Assembly (NCBI GenBank): GCA_038881895.1
Contig: JAVZOV010000001.1
Coordinates: forward strand, 372,001-436,000
From: Thermoprotei archaeon
GTDB lineage: Archaea > Thermoproteota > Thermoprotei > Gearchaeales > WAQG01
DNA length: 64,000 nucleotides
Reading direction: 5' to 3'
Part shown: piece by piece, positions 33,855 to 42,554 of the stretch
How the letters are laid out: every line of letters starts with the position of its first letter
Numbering within the stretch: position 1 is the stretch's first letter
Program-made: the position numbers and the translations under genes
Notes under the pieces: model-generated
Seen by the model: only the letters and a program-made list of their open reading frames with translations
What the model was told of the DNA's origin: nothing
Databases searched by the model: none

Positions 33855-35699
33855 ATGGTTGATGGTCTTGCTGGTAAAGTTGCTGAGATTAATCTTTCTG
33901 AGAATGAAATTAAAATACTTCCAACAGATGAAAATATTATTCGTAAGTATCTTGGCGGTAAGGGTTTTTGTTTAGCGATACTCTATAATGAACTAAAAAA
34001 ATTGGAAAAAAAGGGCATCAAATCTGTTGATCCTTTTGGTCCTGAGAATGTTGCAGTGATTGCTACTGGCCCTGCTACAGGTATCCCAGTTTTTCCAACA
34101 CCTGGCAGGTTTCACGTAATGGCTCTTAGATCGCCTCTCACGGGTTCTGTTGCTAGTGCTAACTCTGGTGGAGATTTTGGCCCATATCTTAAATTTGCAG
34201 GCTACGATGCTCTTATCATAAAGGGTTCATCTGAAAAACCAATTTATATTTCAATCACTGATGGAGAGATTAATATTCATGATGCATCAAATTTATGGGG
34301 CAGGACTGTATCGGATGCAGATGGTACATTAAAGAGAAGCGTTGACGGAAGATTTGTAAGCATTCTTAGCATAGGTCCTGCTGGAGAGAATTTAGTTTTA
34401 TTTGCAAGTCTGATGAATGGTTATAGATCTGCGGCACGTACTGGTATTGGTGCGATTATGGGTTCTAAGAAAATTAAAGCAATAATAGTATCATCATCTT
34501 CTGCTGGGCATATTAAGGTATTTGATCCTAAGAAGTTTAAAGAGTTCTCTAGGAAATCTTACGACAAACATAGAGAGAATTTAGTTACAAGCACTATACT
34601 AGGCATGTATGGTACTGCATCTGCCGTAAATTTGGTTAATCAAATGGGCATACTGACTTATAAAAACTTTCAATATGGCTATCACAGTAATGCTGAAAAA
34701 ATTAGTGGAGAGATTGTAAGTGAAAAATATTTGCTAAGAAGATCAGCATGTTGGGGATGTATGATAGCATGCGGCCGTGTTACGCAAGTAAAATCAGGAC
34801 CATACCAGATTCTTAAAACTGAAGGCCCCGAGTTTGAAACCATTGCACTCTTAGGAAGTGCAACTGGTGTTGATGATCTGGAGGCTATTATTAAAGCGAA
34901 TCATTTGTGTAATGATTTAGGATTAGATACTATTTCTATGGGTTCTACAATCGCTACGGCCATGGAATTATACGAGAAAGGCTATATTAATAATGAGATC
35001 ACAGACAACATCGAATTTAAGTTTGGTAACGCGAGTGCTGTAGTTGAAGCTGTGTGGAGAACAGCCTATAAAGCAGGGTTTGGTAAATATTTAGCATTAG
35101 GTTCTAAAAGACTTGCAGAACTTTTTAACGCTCCTGAATTATCTATGAGTGTGAAAGGTTTAGAAATTGCTGCTTACGATCCTCGCGGATCAAAAGGCAT
35201 GGGACTTGGATATGCTACTTCAAACCGAGGAGGGTGTCACGTTACTGGTTATGTTTTTAACGCTGAGGCCTTGGGCATACCTGAGAAATTAGATCCATTA
35301 AGTATAGAAAGTAAGGCTAAATGGGTTAAGTGGTTCCAAGATTTTACTAGTGTAGTTAATTCTACTGCTAATTGCTTATTTTCAACGTACGCTCTGAGAC
35401 CATCTGATTACGCAGAATTATTATCAGCTGTTACTGGTTTAAACTTTTCTGAGGAAGAATTAATGAGGATCGGTGAGCGAATTTATAATTTAGAAAGATT
35501 CATCATATCAAAATATGGTTTTACAGATAAGGATGACACATTACCAGTAAGGTTTTTAAAGGAACCCATGCCCGAAGGGACTGCGAAAGGTCATGTAGTG
35601 GAACTGGATGAAATGAAACGAGAGTATTATAAACTTAGAGGATGGATAAATGGTGTCCCTACTTTAGAAAAACTTAGAGAGCTAGAGATTGACGTTTAA
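33855..35699 (+). CDS. aldehyde ferredoxin oxidoreductase (tungsten enzyme family)
   Basis: 614 residues, standard AOR length. N-terminal domain with GGKGFCLAILY and pterin-contact TGPATGIPVFPTPGRFHVMA, domain 2/3 with the [4Fe-4S] ligands CWGCMIAC (C299, C302, C306) and a fourth cysteine near 506 (TANCLFSTYAL). SRGG-like NRGGCHVTG binds the second pterin. It oxidises aldehydes to acids with ferredoxin as acceptor, using a tungsten or molybdenum bis-pterin. Stand-alone gene; AT-rich gap upstream holds TATTATATAATG. Exact aldehyde unknown. Confidence 0.93.
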   Translation: MVDGLAGKVAEINLSENEIKILPTDENIIRKYLGGKGFCLAILYNELKKLEKKGIKSVDPFGPENVAVIATGPATGIPVFPTPGRFHVMALRSPLTGSVASANSGGDFGPYLKFAGYDALIIKGSSEKPIYISITDGEINIHDASNLWGRTVSDADGTLKRSVDGRFVSILSIGPAGENLVLFASLMNGYRSAARTGIGAIMGSKKIKAIIVSSSSAGHIKVFDPKKFKEFSRKSYDKHRENLVTSTILGMYGTASAVNLVNQMGILTYKNFQYGYHSNAEKISGEIVSEKYLLRRSACWGCMIACGRVTQVKSGPYQILKTEGPEFETIALLGSATGVDDLEAIIKANHLCNDLGLDTISMGSTIATAMELYEKGYINNEITDNIEFKFGNASAVVEAVWRTAYKAGFGKYLALGSKRLAELFNAPELSMSVKGLEIAAYDPRGSKGMGLGYATSNRGGCHVTGYVFNAEALGIPEKLDPLSIESKAKWVKWFQDFTSVVNSTANCLFSTYALRPSDYAELLSAVTGLNFSEEELMRIGERIYNLERFIISKYGFTDKDDTLPVRFLKEPMPEGTAKGHVVELDEMKREYYKLRGWINGVPTLEKLRELEIDV

Positions 35700-35869
35700 A
35701 GAGAAATGTTCTTGGGATAAATAATAACGTATAGTTTCTCTAAAATGTTTCTGAACTGATATCTAACTTCTCAATTAGCAATGTACCATCGGAAAGCCCC
35801 TCACAAATAGAATATCGCATAACCATCAACTTTATGAATGCTAATGGTTTTATGATAATGTAACAGTAA

Positions 35870-36256
35870 TTAAAGTTTATGAATTTTAACTATACTATAA
35901 AGAATTAATGCTATTAATGCTATTATGCCATCTGTTAAGACATTAAACATCAAAAAGTTAACATTGAAATGGATATACCAATAAAGACTTGAGAATGATG
36001 ATACAAACTTACCAATAGCTAATGGTAACAACATATCTAAATACTTTTTGGGATTAATCGTAACTAGCAAAGCTAACACTGATACTGTTGCCATGAATGC
36101 TAAAGCTAAACTGTGCCAAAATGCTGAATCTGGTGAAATTAATCTTCCTGTGAATATCTCCGGTTTTAGAGCAAATAATACTCCTGTGTAGATGAAACCA
36201 AGGAAAGCGATTAATGAAAGCAATCTAATTATAAACCAAAATTTATCTCTTATCAT
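35870..36256 (-). CDS. four-helix membrane protein paired with GMC oxidoreductase
   Basis: About 128 residues with four predicted membrane helices (about 5-27, 45-65, 73-93 and 100-120 of the short form). AAGGAGATATA places the start at ATG 36256, one base after the GMC stop; a longer frame to 36283 would overlap that gene. Tight spacing suggests one transcript, so it may anchor or pass electrons from the GMC enzyme. No heme or metal motif is evident. Unknown family. Confidence 0.65.
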   Translation of the reverse strand: MIRDKFWFIIRLLSLIAFLGFIYTGVLFALKPEIFTGRLISPDSAFWHSLALAFMATVSVLALLVTINPKKYLDMLLPLAIGKFVSSFSSLYWYIHFNVNFLMFNVLTDGIIALIALILYSIVKIHKL

Positions 36257-36257
36257 A

Positions 36258-38075
36258 TTATATCTCCTTAATGATTTTTTCACTTATTAAAAGGCTTAGT
36301 GCATTTATTGTTAATTGAGGATTTACATACGTGGTTGACGGAAGGACTGACGCATCTGCAATATGTAAGTTAGAGTATCCATACACTTTACCATTAAGAT
36401 CAACAACGCCTATATCTTGATCTCCGCCTATTCGAGCAGTTGACATAGGATGATACGCGCTAAGTTTAAATGCTTTAGGTTTAGCATTTTTTAGAACATT
36501 TTTAATACTTAACATGTTACTTATACCGCTCAGCTTTTTAATTGGCAAAAATATTTTCACTGCACCAGCAGCAAACAATATTTCTGATGAAAGAATAATT
36601 CCTTCTTTTATTTTCTCTATATCCCGCTCTTTCACGTTATATGTAGCAATACCAGTTATACGTCGTCCAAATATGTTGCCTTCACTATCATCACTAGTTT
36701 GAACTCCTATGGATGCTAAAAACGGGTATTTGTCTAATTCAGAGAAGGATAAGCTTCCAGCACTATAACCTATTCCTGGCGGAGGAAATGTTGCTAAAAG
36801 AAGTGTATGAAATTCCCTTAACAAATTATCTACGCAATATGATTGCATAGTACCTCTCCAACCCTCTACACGATAATCCATAATAGCTGTTACGCCAGCA
36901 GCTGGATGTATATGAAGATGCTTTCCTATATTATCATTTTTTATACCCGAAATCCTCAATAACTTAGGAGTATTGACAGCTCCAGCTGAAACTATAATAA
37001 CCTTAGCCTCAACAATAACGTGAGTATTATTAATGTTAACTAAAACACCCTGAGCTTTTCCATTATTAATGATTATTTTCTTAACTTCTGAAGAAGTAAA
37101 AACTGATGCTCCATGCTCTATAGCTTCTTTAAGAAACGTAAGCCTCATATCTAACTTTCCATTATATGGACAGCCAAACGCGCATTCTCCCATGCCATGA
37201 CAGTTTCCAAGAGGCCTTCTCACTGGATAATGATTTAACCCTAGCTTCTCAGCACCCTTCATCATAACTAAAGCATTATTTCCGAGTAAGTGTCGTGGGA
37301 TCGCTTTTACATTTAATTTACTTTCTATGACTTCATAGGCTAAATTCAACTCCTCATTTTTAATGTTAGCACCAGTCTCTTTTCTCCAATTTAGAAGAAC
37401 CTCATCTGGAATACGAAATATTGTTCCGGAATTTAAAGTAACTGTGCCACCTAGTACACGTCCAAATGGAACATCTATTATCGGTGACCCCCACGTGAAC
37501 GTCATTCCATTATTCCAATAATATTTTAACGCTCGATATACTGGGTGTTCATTTAGAAATTCTTCCCGCGTGGGTTCAGGACCAACTTCAAAAATAGCCA
37601 CATTGTAACCTTTTCTAGCAAAATTCCATGCAGCTACAGCACCACCTGCACCACTACCAACTATTATTACATCATATTTTTTATTAAGAACCTTTAAAGG
37701 TATGGAGAGTGCTGGTGATGAAGCAATCTCATGCGATGGCGAAACATAAGGCTCTCTTCTATAATTTATTTTTATCGCATTTTCTTGATTTACATAATAA
37801 ACTGCACCAAGAAAGAATTCTAAAAGGTTAATCATATCATAAGTAAAACTTTCACCTTTAATACTCGACAACCATTTCTTTTTCTCTTCATTATTCATCA
37901 TACTAAACGTTTTAAATCTTGAAATGATTGGTGAAAAGTTTATAATCCAAGATGCCATCTTCAACATTTTTTTCGTTGATGAATTAAGATATGGCATAAT
38001 TTCTTTATCAATAAAAAATGCAGGCCATTGCGTACCTAACTCTACTTCAGATAAAGCACTAATTACTCTATTCAA
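36258..38075 (-). CDS. GMC-family FAD oxidoreductase
   Basis: 605 residues. An unusual about 130-residue N-terminal extension resembles a gluconate-2-dehydrogenase-subunit-3-like region. Then the FAD motif YDVIIVGSGAGGAVAAWNFA (about 134-153), GGTVTLNSGTIFRIP, RRPLGNCHGMGECAFGCPYN, and the GMC C-terminal LSAYHPMSTARIGG with NPQLTINAL. This combination is that of membrane-linked sugar or alcohol dehydrogenases that donate electrons to a carrier and not to oxygen. CHGMGECAFGC might hold a metal or disulfide. Substrate unknown. Confidence 0.88.
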   Translation of the reverse strand: MNRVISALSEVELGTQWPAFFIDKEIMPYLNSSTKKMLKMASWIINFSPIISRFKTFSMMNNEEKKKWLSSIKGESFTYDMINLLEFFLGAVYYVNQENAIKINYRREPYVSPSHEIASSPALSIPLKVLNKKYDVIIVGSGAGGAVAAWNFARKGYNVAIFEVGPEPTREEFLNEHPVYRALKYYWNNGMTFTWGSPIIDVPFGRVLGGTVTLNSGTIFRIPDEVLLNWRKETGANIKNEELNLAYEVIESKLNVKAIPRHLLGNNALVMMKGAEKLGLNHYPVRRPLGNCHGMGECAFGCPYNGKLDMRLTFLKEAIEHGASVFTSSEVKKIIINNGKAQGVLVNINNTHVIVEAKVIIVSAGAVNTPKLLRISGIKNDNIGKHLHIHPAAGVTAIMDYRVEGWRGTMQSYCVDNLLREFHTLLLATFPPPGIGYSAGSLSFSELDKYPFLASIGVQTSDDSEGNIFGRRITGIATYNVKERDIEKIKEGIILSSEILFAAGAVKIFLPIKKLSGISNMLSIKNVLKNAKPKAFKLSAYHPMSTARIGGDQDIGVVDLNGKVYGYSNLHIADASVLPSTTYVNPQLTINALSLLISEKIIKEI

Positions 38076-38177
38076 AATACCTCCATCTAAATCTCATCAC
38101 CTAAATCTAAAATTAATGCAAGAGATTAAAAAGATATCCCAAAAGTTTATGTATTAGTTGATATTGCTTAAAATAAA

Positions 38178-38879
38178 ATGAGTGATCTTTATATAATAGT
38201 AGATCAGCCTGAGCTTAGAGATGCAAGCAATTTAATAAACCAATATTGCAGAACACATGTTATTACAATTTTTGCGTATTGTAAAATTGACTATGAAGGA
38301 CGAGCATCTTCATTAGCCAATTATGCTGATAGATTAATTTTAATTAAGCCTGACGGAGTTCTCATTATTCATGAACGGGAGAAACGCGAACCAATAAACT
38401 GGCAACCACCAGGTACTATTATTAGTGCTATGGCTATTGAGGATGAACTTGTGATCAAGGGCATTCGTAGAACTCCTTATGAAATACTTATTATTAAAAT
38501 TCCATTAGTCTATACGATGACTATTATGAGAGTTGGAACAGGAGATTTTCGATTATGGGGTAGTGAATCAGAACTTGTCGAACGTGTCATTAAAAAACCC
38601 AATTTAATTGAAGAAGGTTTCATACCACTAGAACGTGAATATGAAACTCCATATGGAAAAATTGATCTATTAGGTAAAGACTCTAATGGAAATTACGTCA
38701 TCCTAGAATTTAAAAGAGGCCAAGCCCAACTTCAAGCTGTTTCTCAACTTAAACGTTACGTAGATTATATGCGTGAAAAATCTAATCAAAATATCCGAGG
38801 CGGTATTGTAGCTCCTGGAATTACTAGCAACGCATACAAGTTATTAAAAAAACAAGGATTCTTCTACGTCAAAATTTAA
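38178..38879 (+). CDS. nucS: mismatch/single-strand-specific endonuclease NucS (EndoMS)
   Basis: 233 residues. N-terminal dimerisation/DNA-binding half (INWQPPGTIISAMAIEDELV) and C-terminal RecB-like nuclease half with GKIDLLGKDSNGNYVILEFK (about 163-182), RGQAQLQAVSQLKRYVDYM. Asp in IDLL, Glu and Lys in EFK are the catalytic residues. NucS cuts both strands at mismatches in archaea that lack MutS/MutL. No PCNA-binding tail is obvious beyond the end GFFYVKI. Leaderless or near-leaderless start at ATG 38178. Confidence 0.93.
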   Translation: MSDLYIIVDQPELRDASNLINQYCRTHVITIFAYCKIDYEGRASSLANYADRLILIKPDGVLIIHEREKREPINWQPPGTIISAMAIEDELVIKGIRRTPYEILIIKIPLVYTMTIMRVGTGDFRLWGSESELVERVIKKPNLIEEGFIPLEREYETPYGKIDLLGKDSNGNYVILEFKRGQAQLQAVSQLKRYVDYMREKSNQNIRGGIVAPGITSNAYKLLKKQGFFYVKI

Positions 38880-38892
38880 TTTGGTGATACTC

Positions 38893-39132
38893 TTACGAAG
38901 TTATAACCATGTCAGGTTCTAAGTTATGTACTTTGATAGACGTGCGTAACTTTTCCCTCTCTATCATCTCATCGAGTGCTTTCGTGAACCCAGTTCCCCA
39001 CATCTGAAGGTTCAGCACAGCTACAACATCCCTATCCGTGATTAAACCGCAATCTTCACACCTAATCAGCCTGCCCCCATAGGAAGCCATGCTTCCTGAG
39101 CAGAGGGAGCAAGAGAACTTAGGACTTTGATT
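38893..39132 (-). pseudogene. tnpB: tnpB C-terminal fragment
   Basis: The minus strand reads NQSPKFSCSLCSGSMASYGG then RLIRCEDCGLITDRDVVAVLNLQ: the zinc finger and RuvC-III region of a TnpB very close to the one at 19523-20677. The upstream 80 percent of the gene is gone. It abuts nucS, whose stop lies 14 bases away, convergent. Confidence 0.85.
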
Positions 39133-39308
39133 CTGAGCGAATCGCCAAGCTTATTAATGATGTTTTTAGTGGATCGTTCTTATACGCTTATAGTGGGTTC
39201 TGCTTTAACAGTGTCAGAACTTGGTATGATAAAGAGTTACCTAAAAGAACAGGTAATCCACCGTTGTGGGATTCATGGACTTTCGTCCCTTCCCCCTCAA
39301 TTTCATAG
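39123..39308 (+). pseudogene. fragment of an unidentified transposon protein
   Basis: An open frame without a start reads DFDSERIAKLINDVFSGSFL, YAYSGFCFNSVRTWYDKELP, KRTGNPPLWDSWTFVPSPSIS and stops. Pieces of it recur at 16829-16867 and 32362-32414, so it belongs to a dispersed element. I do not recognise the family. From 39309 to 39531 I see only weak traces and no gene. Confidence 0.55.
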
Positions 39309-39531
39309 AGGGCTTTCTGGGTCAACGAAAAATCCCCTCATCCTGTGCTATTCACCACATATTGGGCGTAAGCCCATTCGGTGCTCCGCTCATCAAATAC
39401 GGAATGCACTAAACATCTATAAAAATCTATCTGTTCAGAGACTACCGAACTACCCAACTTTAGACATGAAAAATGCCAATTAGTTTTATTAAATATTCAT
39501 CTATGGTTTTTAATTGAACTTATTTTTGAAT

Positions 39532-39559
39532 ACTAATCCCGTATATTTTCGGGATTAGT
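39532..39559. promoter_or_regulatory. inverted repeat around a TATA-like core, upstream of peroxiredoxin
   Basis: ACTAATCCCG, eight bases TATATTTT, then CGGGATTAGT: perfect 10-bp arms enclosing a TATA-like core, 41 bases before the start codon. The geometry fits a repressor operator over the promoter. It could also be a hairpin terminator for an upstream transcript. Confidence 0.55.
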
Positions 39560-39599
39560 TTTATTACTTTGTTTTTTAGCATATCCTCGGTGAAGTAAA

Positions 39600-40187
39600 G
39601 TGATAGACGTAGGTGTTGTAGCACCTGAGTTTAAGAGTAGAGCTTATTTTCCAGATGAAAATAAAATTAAAGAAATAAAACTAAGCGATTACAGAGGAAA
39701 ATGGGTAATATTAACGTTTCATCCTGGAGATTTCACATTTGTGTGTGCTACTGATTTAGAGGCTTTCCAAGTATATTATAATAAGTTTAAAGAAAATAAT
39801 GGAGAAATTCTAGCAATAAGTACTGATTCAGTATTCTCACATAAAGTATGGTTTGACACAAGTCCAAGAGTCAGTAGAGTGAAATTTCCATTGGTTGAGG
39901 ACATAAAGAAAGAAATTTCATCTTCCTATGGATTCCTAAACACAAATACAGGCATGACAAAGAGAGGTACAGTCATAATAAACCCAGAAGGAATCATAGA
40001 GTACGTCTCAGCATTTAATGATAGGTTAGGAAAAGATGTTCCTCACATCTATAGCGCTTTCATACATCTAAAATATCTCTACGAGCATCCAGCAAAACCA
40101 GAAGAATTTGACATAATAGGCGCAAATAAAGGAGAAGGCTTTCAAACAATAGCAATAAAAATACCTGACAGCATAGGTAAATTATAA
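39600..40187 (+). CDS. 1-Cys peroxiredoxin
   Basis: Reduces peroxides. 195 residues with the peroxidatic cysteine C49 in HPGDFTFVCATDLEAF (the usual PxxxTFVCxTE). It is the only cysteine in the protein, so there is no resolving cysteine and recycling must use an outside thiol. C-terminal PAKPEEFDIIGANKGEGFQ resembles AhpC/Prx1-type enzymes that normally have a second cysteine here. Start GTG 39600 is fixed by GGTGAAG. The promoter carries a strong inverted repeat. Confidence 0.9.
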   Translation: MIDVGVVAPEFKSRAYFPDENKIKEIKLSDYRGKWVILTFHPGDFTFVCATDLEAFQVYYNKFKENNGEILAISTDSVFSHKVWFDTSPRVSRVKFPLVEDIKKEISSSYGFLNTNTGMTKRGTVIINPEGIIEYVSAFNDRLGKDVPHIYSAFIHLKYLYEHPAKPEEFDIIGANKGEGFQTIAIKIPDSIGKL

Positions 40188-40242
40188 AAATAAAAACTTT
40201 TTTTAACTTTGAGTTAGGGAACACTTATGATCCATTATAAAA

Positions 40243-40479
40243 TTATTTGTAAAATATTCTGGGAAAAATAAAAGTATAATATGCAAAAGCCACTATGATT
40301 ATGAAAATTATAGCTACTAGTATTAATACTGAGATAAGATATTGGAAGCTGTAATTATACATTTTAGGATTAAACAACTTATTGATGTCAAACGTACTAC
40401 TTATCATAATAATACTTATCTCTATAATCAGAGTAACGATCATTATTATGAAAATTAATTTATAAATTCTAAAGCTCAT
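40243..40479 (-). CDS. small two-helix membrane protein, unknown
   Basis: 78 residues with two long hydrophobic segments (about 7-27 and 48-72) separated by a short polar loop TFDINKLFNPKMYNYS. ATG at 40479; upstream AGATGAGC gives a fair ribosome-binding motif. It is Ile-rich and lies between the peroxiredoxin and a pseudogene. No family recognised. Confidence 0.5.
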   Translation of the reverse strand: MSFRIYKLIFIIMIVTLIIEISIIMISSTFDINKLFNPKMYNYSFQYLISVLILVAIIFIIIVAFAYYTFIFPRIFYK

Positions 40480-40560
40480 CTAATAATTTTAGTAATAATT
40501 CAGTGATATAAAGTTTTATATAAGAGACCAAAAAGTCTTTTTGCTTTTACATTTATCGGC

Positions 40561-40850
40561 ATGAGTAATGTTCTTCATGGTAAGATGTTTGGAATGACAG
40601 ATGTTGAATATGTAGGTTTTAGACCTGAGGATGTTGAAATATCACGCACAAACGGTGATGTTGTAGGTTTTATAAGAAATATTCAATATCTTGGTTCCTA
40701 TCAAATGATCGAAGTGGTGTTTTAAACCATGAGACCGTTGTTAAAGTTAGATTACATATAGATCAGCAAGTATTCGAGGGTGAAAAGATACATGTTAGCA
40801 TTCCTCGGGATAAACTTTTGGAATTTAAGAATGGAGAACTGCTCAGTTGA
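40561..40850 (+). pseudogene. ABC transporter ATPase remnant (C-terminal TOBE domain)
   Basis: The first frame encodes MSNVLHGKMFGMTDVEYVGF, RPEDVEISRTNGDVVGFIRN, IQYLGSYQMIEVVF and stops; a shifted frame continues HETVVKVRLHIDQQVFEGEK, IHVSIPRDKLLEFKNGELLS. Together these form the TOBE/OB domain of a sugar- or iron-type ABC ATPase. The ATPase core is missing and a frameshift breaks the rest, so the gene is dead. No matching permease or binding protein is nearby. Confidence 0.82.
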
Positions 40851-40864
40851 GTTAGTGAGGTTCT

Positions 40865-41388
40865 ATGATTAGGCTATACTTTATAGGTACTGGTGCTGGA
40901 GGTTCACCTGGTTCTTGTAGATGGAGAGCATCAACATTAGTTGATTTCGGTAATAAAATGTTATTAGTCGATTGCGGTGTTGGTTGTCATTACAGATTGT
41001 CGGATAAAGGATTATTAAACAGTATTGATGCAATCTATGTTACACATCTTCATATGGATCACTTTTTAGGTGTTCCTGAGTTATTATTTCAAGCCCATAT
41101 AGAGGGTCGAAAGAAAGACATCGCAATATTTGCACCACTCGGCCTACGTGAAATAATAGCTCATGTTGGACCACATTTATTCACTGCTTTAAATTTTAAA
41201 ATAAATGTTATAGAAATATATGATGAATTTTCATATGATTCAGGCTCCTTTAAGTTAGAAGTGTACGAGGCATGCCAGCTAATGCTCTCAATGCTAAAAT
41301 TCTTATATTAAATCACATCGATGATCAATTTAATAAGAATCTTAAAAATGAGATTGGTAACATAAGAAATTATTTAAGGGTGAGCTAA
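40865..41388 (+). pseudogene. RNase Z-like metallo-beta-lactamase gene, internally deleted
   Basis: The open frame (148 residues) starts MIRLYFIGTGAGGSPGS and has the metal motif THLHMDHFLGVPELLF, then drifts into non-homologous residues after KLEVYE. In another frame, ANALNAKILILNHIDDQFNK is the C-terminal strand and last metal histidine. About 100 central residues with the remaining metal ligands are missing. Family: RNase Z/arylsulfatase-like MBL proteins. Probably inactive; a frame-checked reread of 41265-41290 would test this. Confidence 0.75.
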
Positions 41389-41465
41389 TCATCGCTGAAG
41401 ACAACTATCTGTTAACAATATATTACATAGTATGAAGTAGTTAGAGTCATTAATTTATGAACTTA

Positions 41466-42482
41466 TTAAAGTATTTTCAGCACTCCGCTTCCTTTGTATT
41501 CTCCATGCTTGAGCATGATTAATGCCTTGTTTGCTTCTTCTAGTTTGAATACATTAATTTCTGGTTTTATTGGAATTTTGCTGGCTAGAATTAGGAATTC
41601 TTCGATGTCTTTTCTTGTGATGTTCGCAACGCTTTTGATTTCCTTTTCATCCCATAGATGTGTTGCATAATCTAGCTCTGGTATGGGAGTCTCTTTTCTG
41701 ATTAGATTTATAACAAGCCTCCCGCCTCTTTCTAGATTTCTTAGCGCCTCTTTTATGGGTAATCCTACAGGGGTTGTGTCTATGGCATAGTTAAGTTTTC
41801 TTGGTGGTGTGTCTCCGGTTTTTCCAACCCATTCAGCACCTGCTTTTCTAGCTAATTCGCTGGGTTCATCTCCAGCTCTTTTTGTAAAAACATAGACTCT
41901 GGAGTTTGGGAATTTGTACTTTATCACCTGATGTATGATGTGAGCTGAAGATCCGTATCCGTATAATCCTATAGTGTCTCCATCCTGCATTCCTGTTAGT
42001 TTTAAAGCTCTATATCCTATTGCTCCACCGCAAAGTAGTGGTGCTGCTTCAACATCGCTAAATATTTCAGGTATTGGATACGCAAAATCCTCATTAATTA
42101 CCATGTATTCCGCATAACCTCCATCAGCATTATACCCTGTTCCTTTGAACTGGTAACATAAGTTCTCGTTTCCTTTTTTGCAGAAGTAACATTCACCACA
42201 TGCATGATAAATCCATCCGATGCCCACTCTATCGTTAATTTTGTATTTAGATGCACCAGGTCCAAGTTCGTACACTCGACCTACTACCTGATGTCCTAAT
42301 ATGACAGGAAGCTTAGGTGGTTTTAGTCTTCCTTCAATCTCGTCAAGTTCCGTTCGACAAATTCCACATGCGTAAACTTTTATGAGAATTTGTTTAAAAC
42401 CTGGTTGAGGAATGGGTACATCTTCTAATTTTAGTGGCTCCTCTTCTATTGGAGCTATTTTTTTAAGAACCATCGCCTTCAT
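41466..42482 (-). CDS. zinc-dependent alcohol dehydrogenase (MDR family)
   Basis: About 338 residues. Catalytic zinc ligands Cys in YACGICRTE and His in LGHQVVG; structural zinc cysteines CGECYFCKKGNENLC; Rossmann motif GLYGYGSSAHI. This layout (GIGWIYHACGECYFCKKG) matches the archaeal/bacterial AdhA-like group lacking a canonical GxGxxG. A longer frame begins at 42491; GTGATG four bases before ATG 42482 favours the shorter form. Likely NAD(P)-dependent oxidation or reduction of an alcohol/aldehyde; substrate not fixed. Confidence 0.88.
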   Translation of the reverse strand: MKAMVLKKIAPIEEEPLKLEDVPIPQPGFKQILIKVYACGICRTELDEIEGRLKPPKLPVILGHQVVGRVYELGPGASKYKINDRVGIGWIYHACGECYFCKKGNENLCYQFKGTGYNADGGYAEYMVINEDFAYPIPEIFSDVEAAPLLCGGAIGYRALKLTGMQDGDTIGLYGYGSSAHIIHQVIKYKFPNSRVYVFTKRAGDEPSELARKAGAEWVGKTGDTPPRKLNYAIDTTPVGLPIKEALRNLERGGRLVINLIRKETPIPELDYATHLWDEKEIKSVANITRKDIEEFLILASKIPIKPEINVFKLEEANKALIMLKHGEYKGSGVLKIL

Positions 42483-42554
42483 ATTCATCACATTATTAGT
42501 AGTATAACATAATAGATTTAAATTTTTTGAAAATAAAATAGAAATGGTGAAAGA

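Noticed and set aside
39127-39483. 118-residue plus-strand ORF
   Set aside because: It runs in a different frame from the transposon coding trace there, has no recognisable domain and no ribosome-binding motif.
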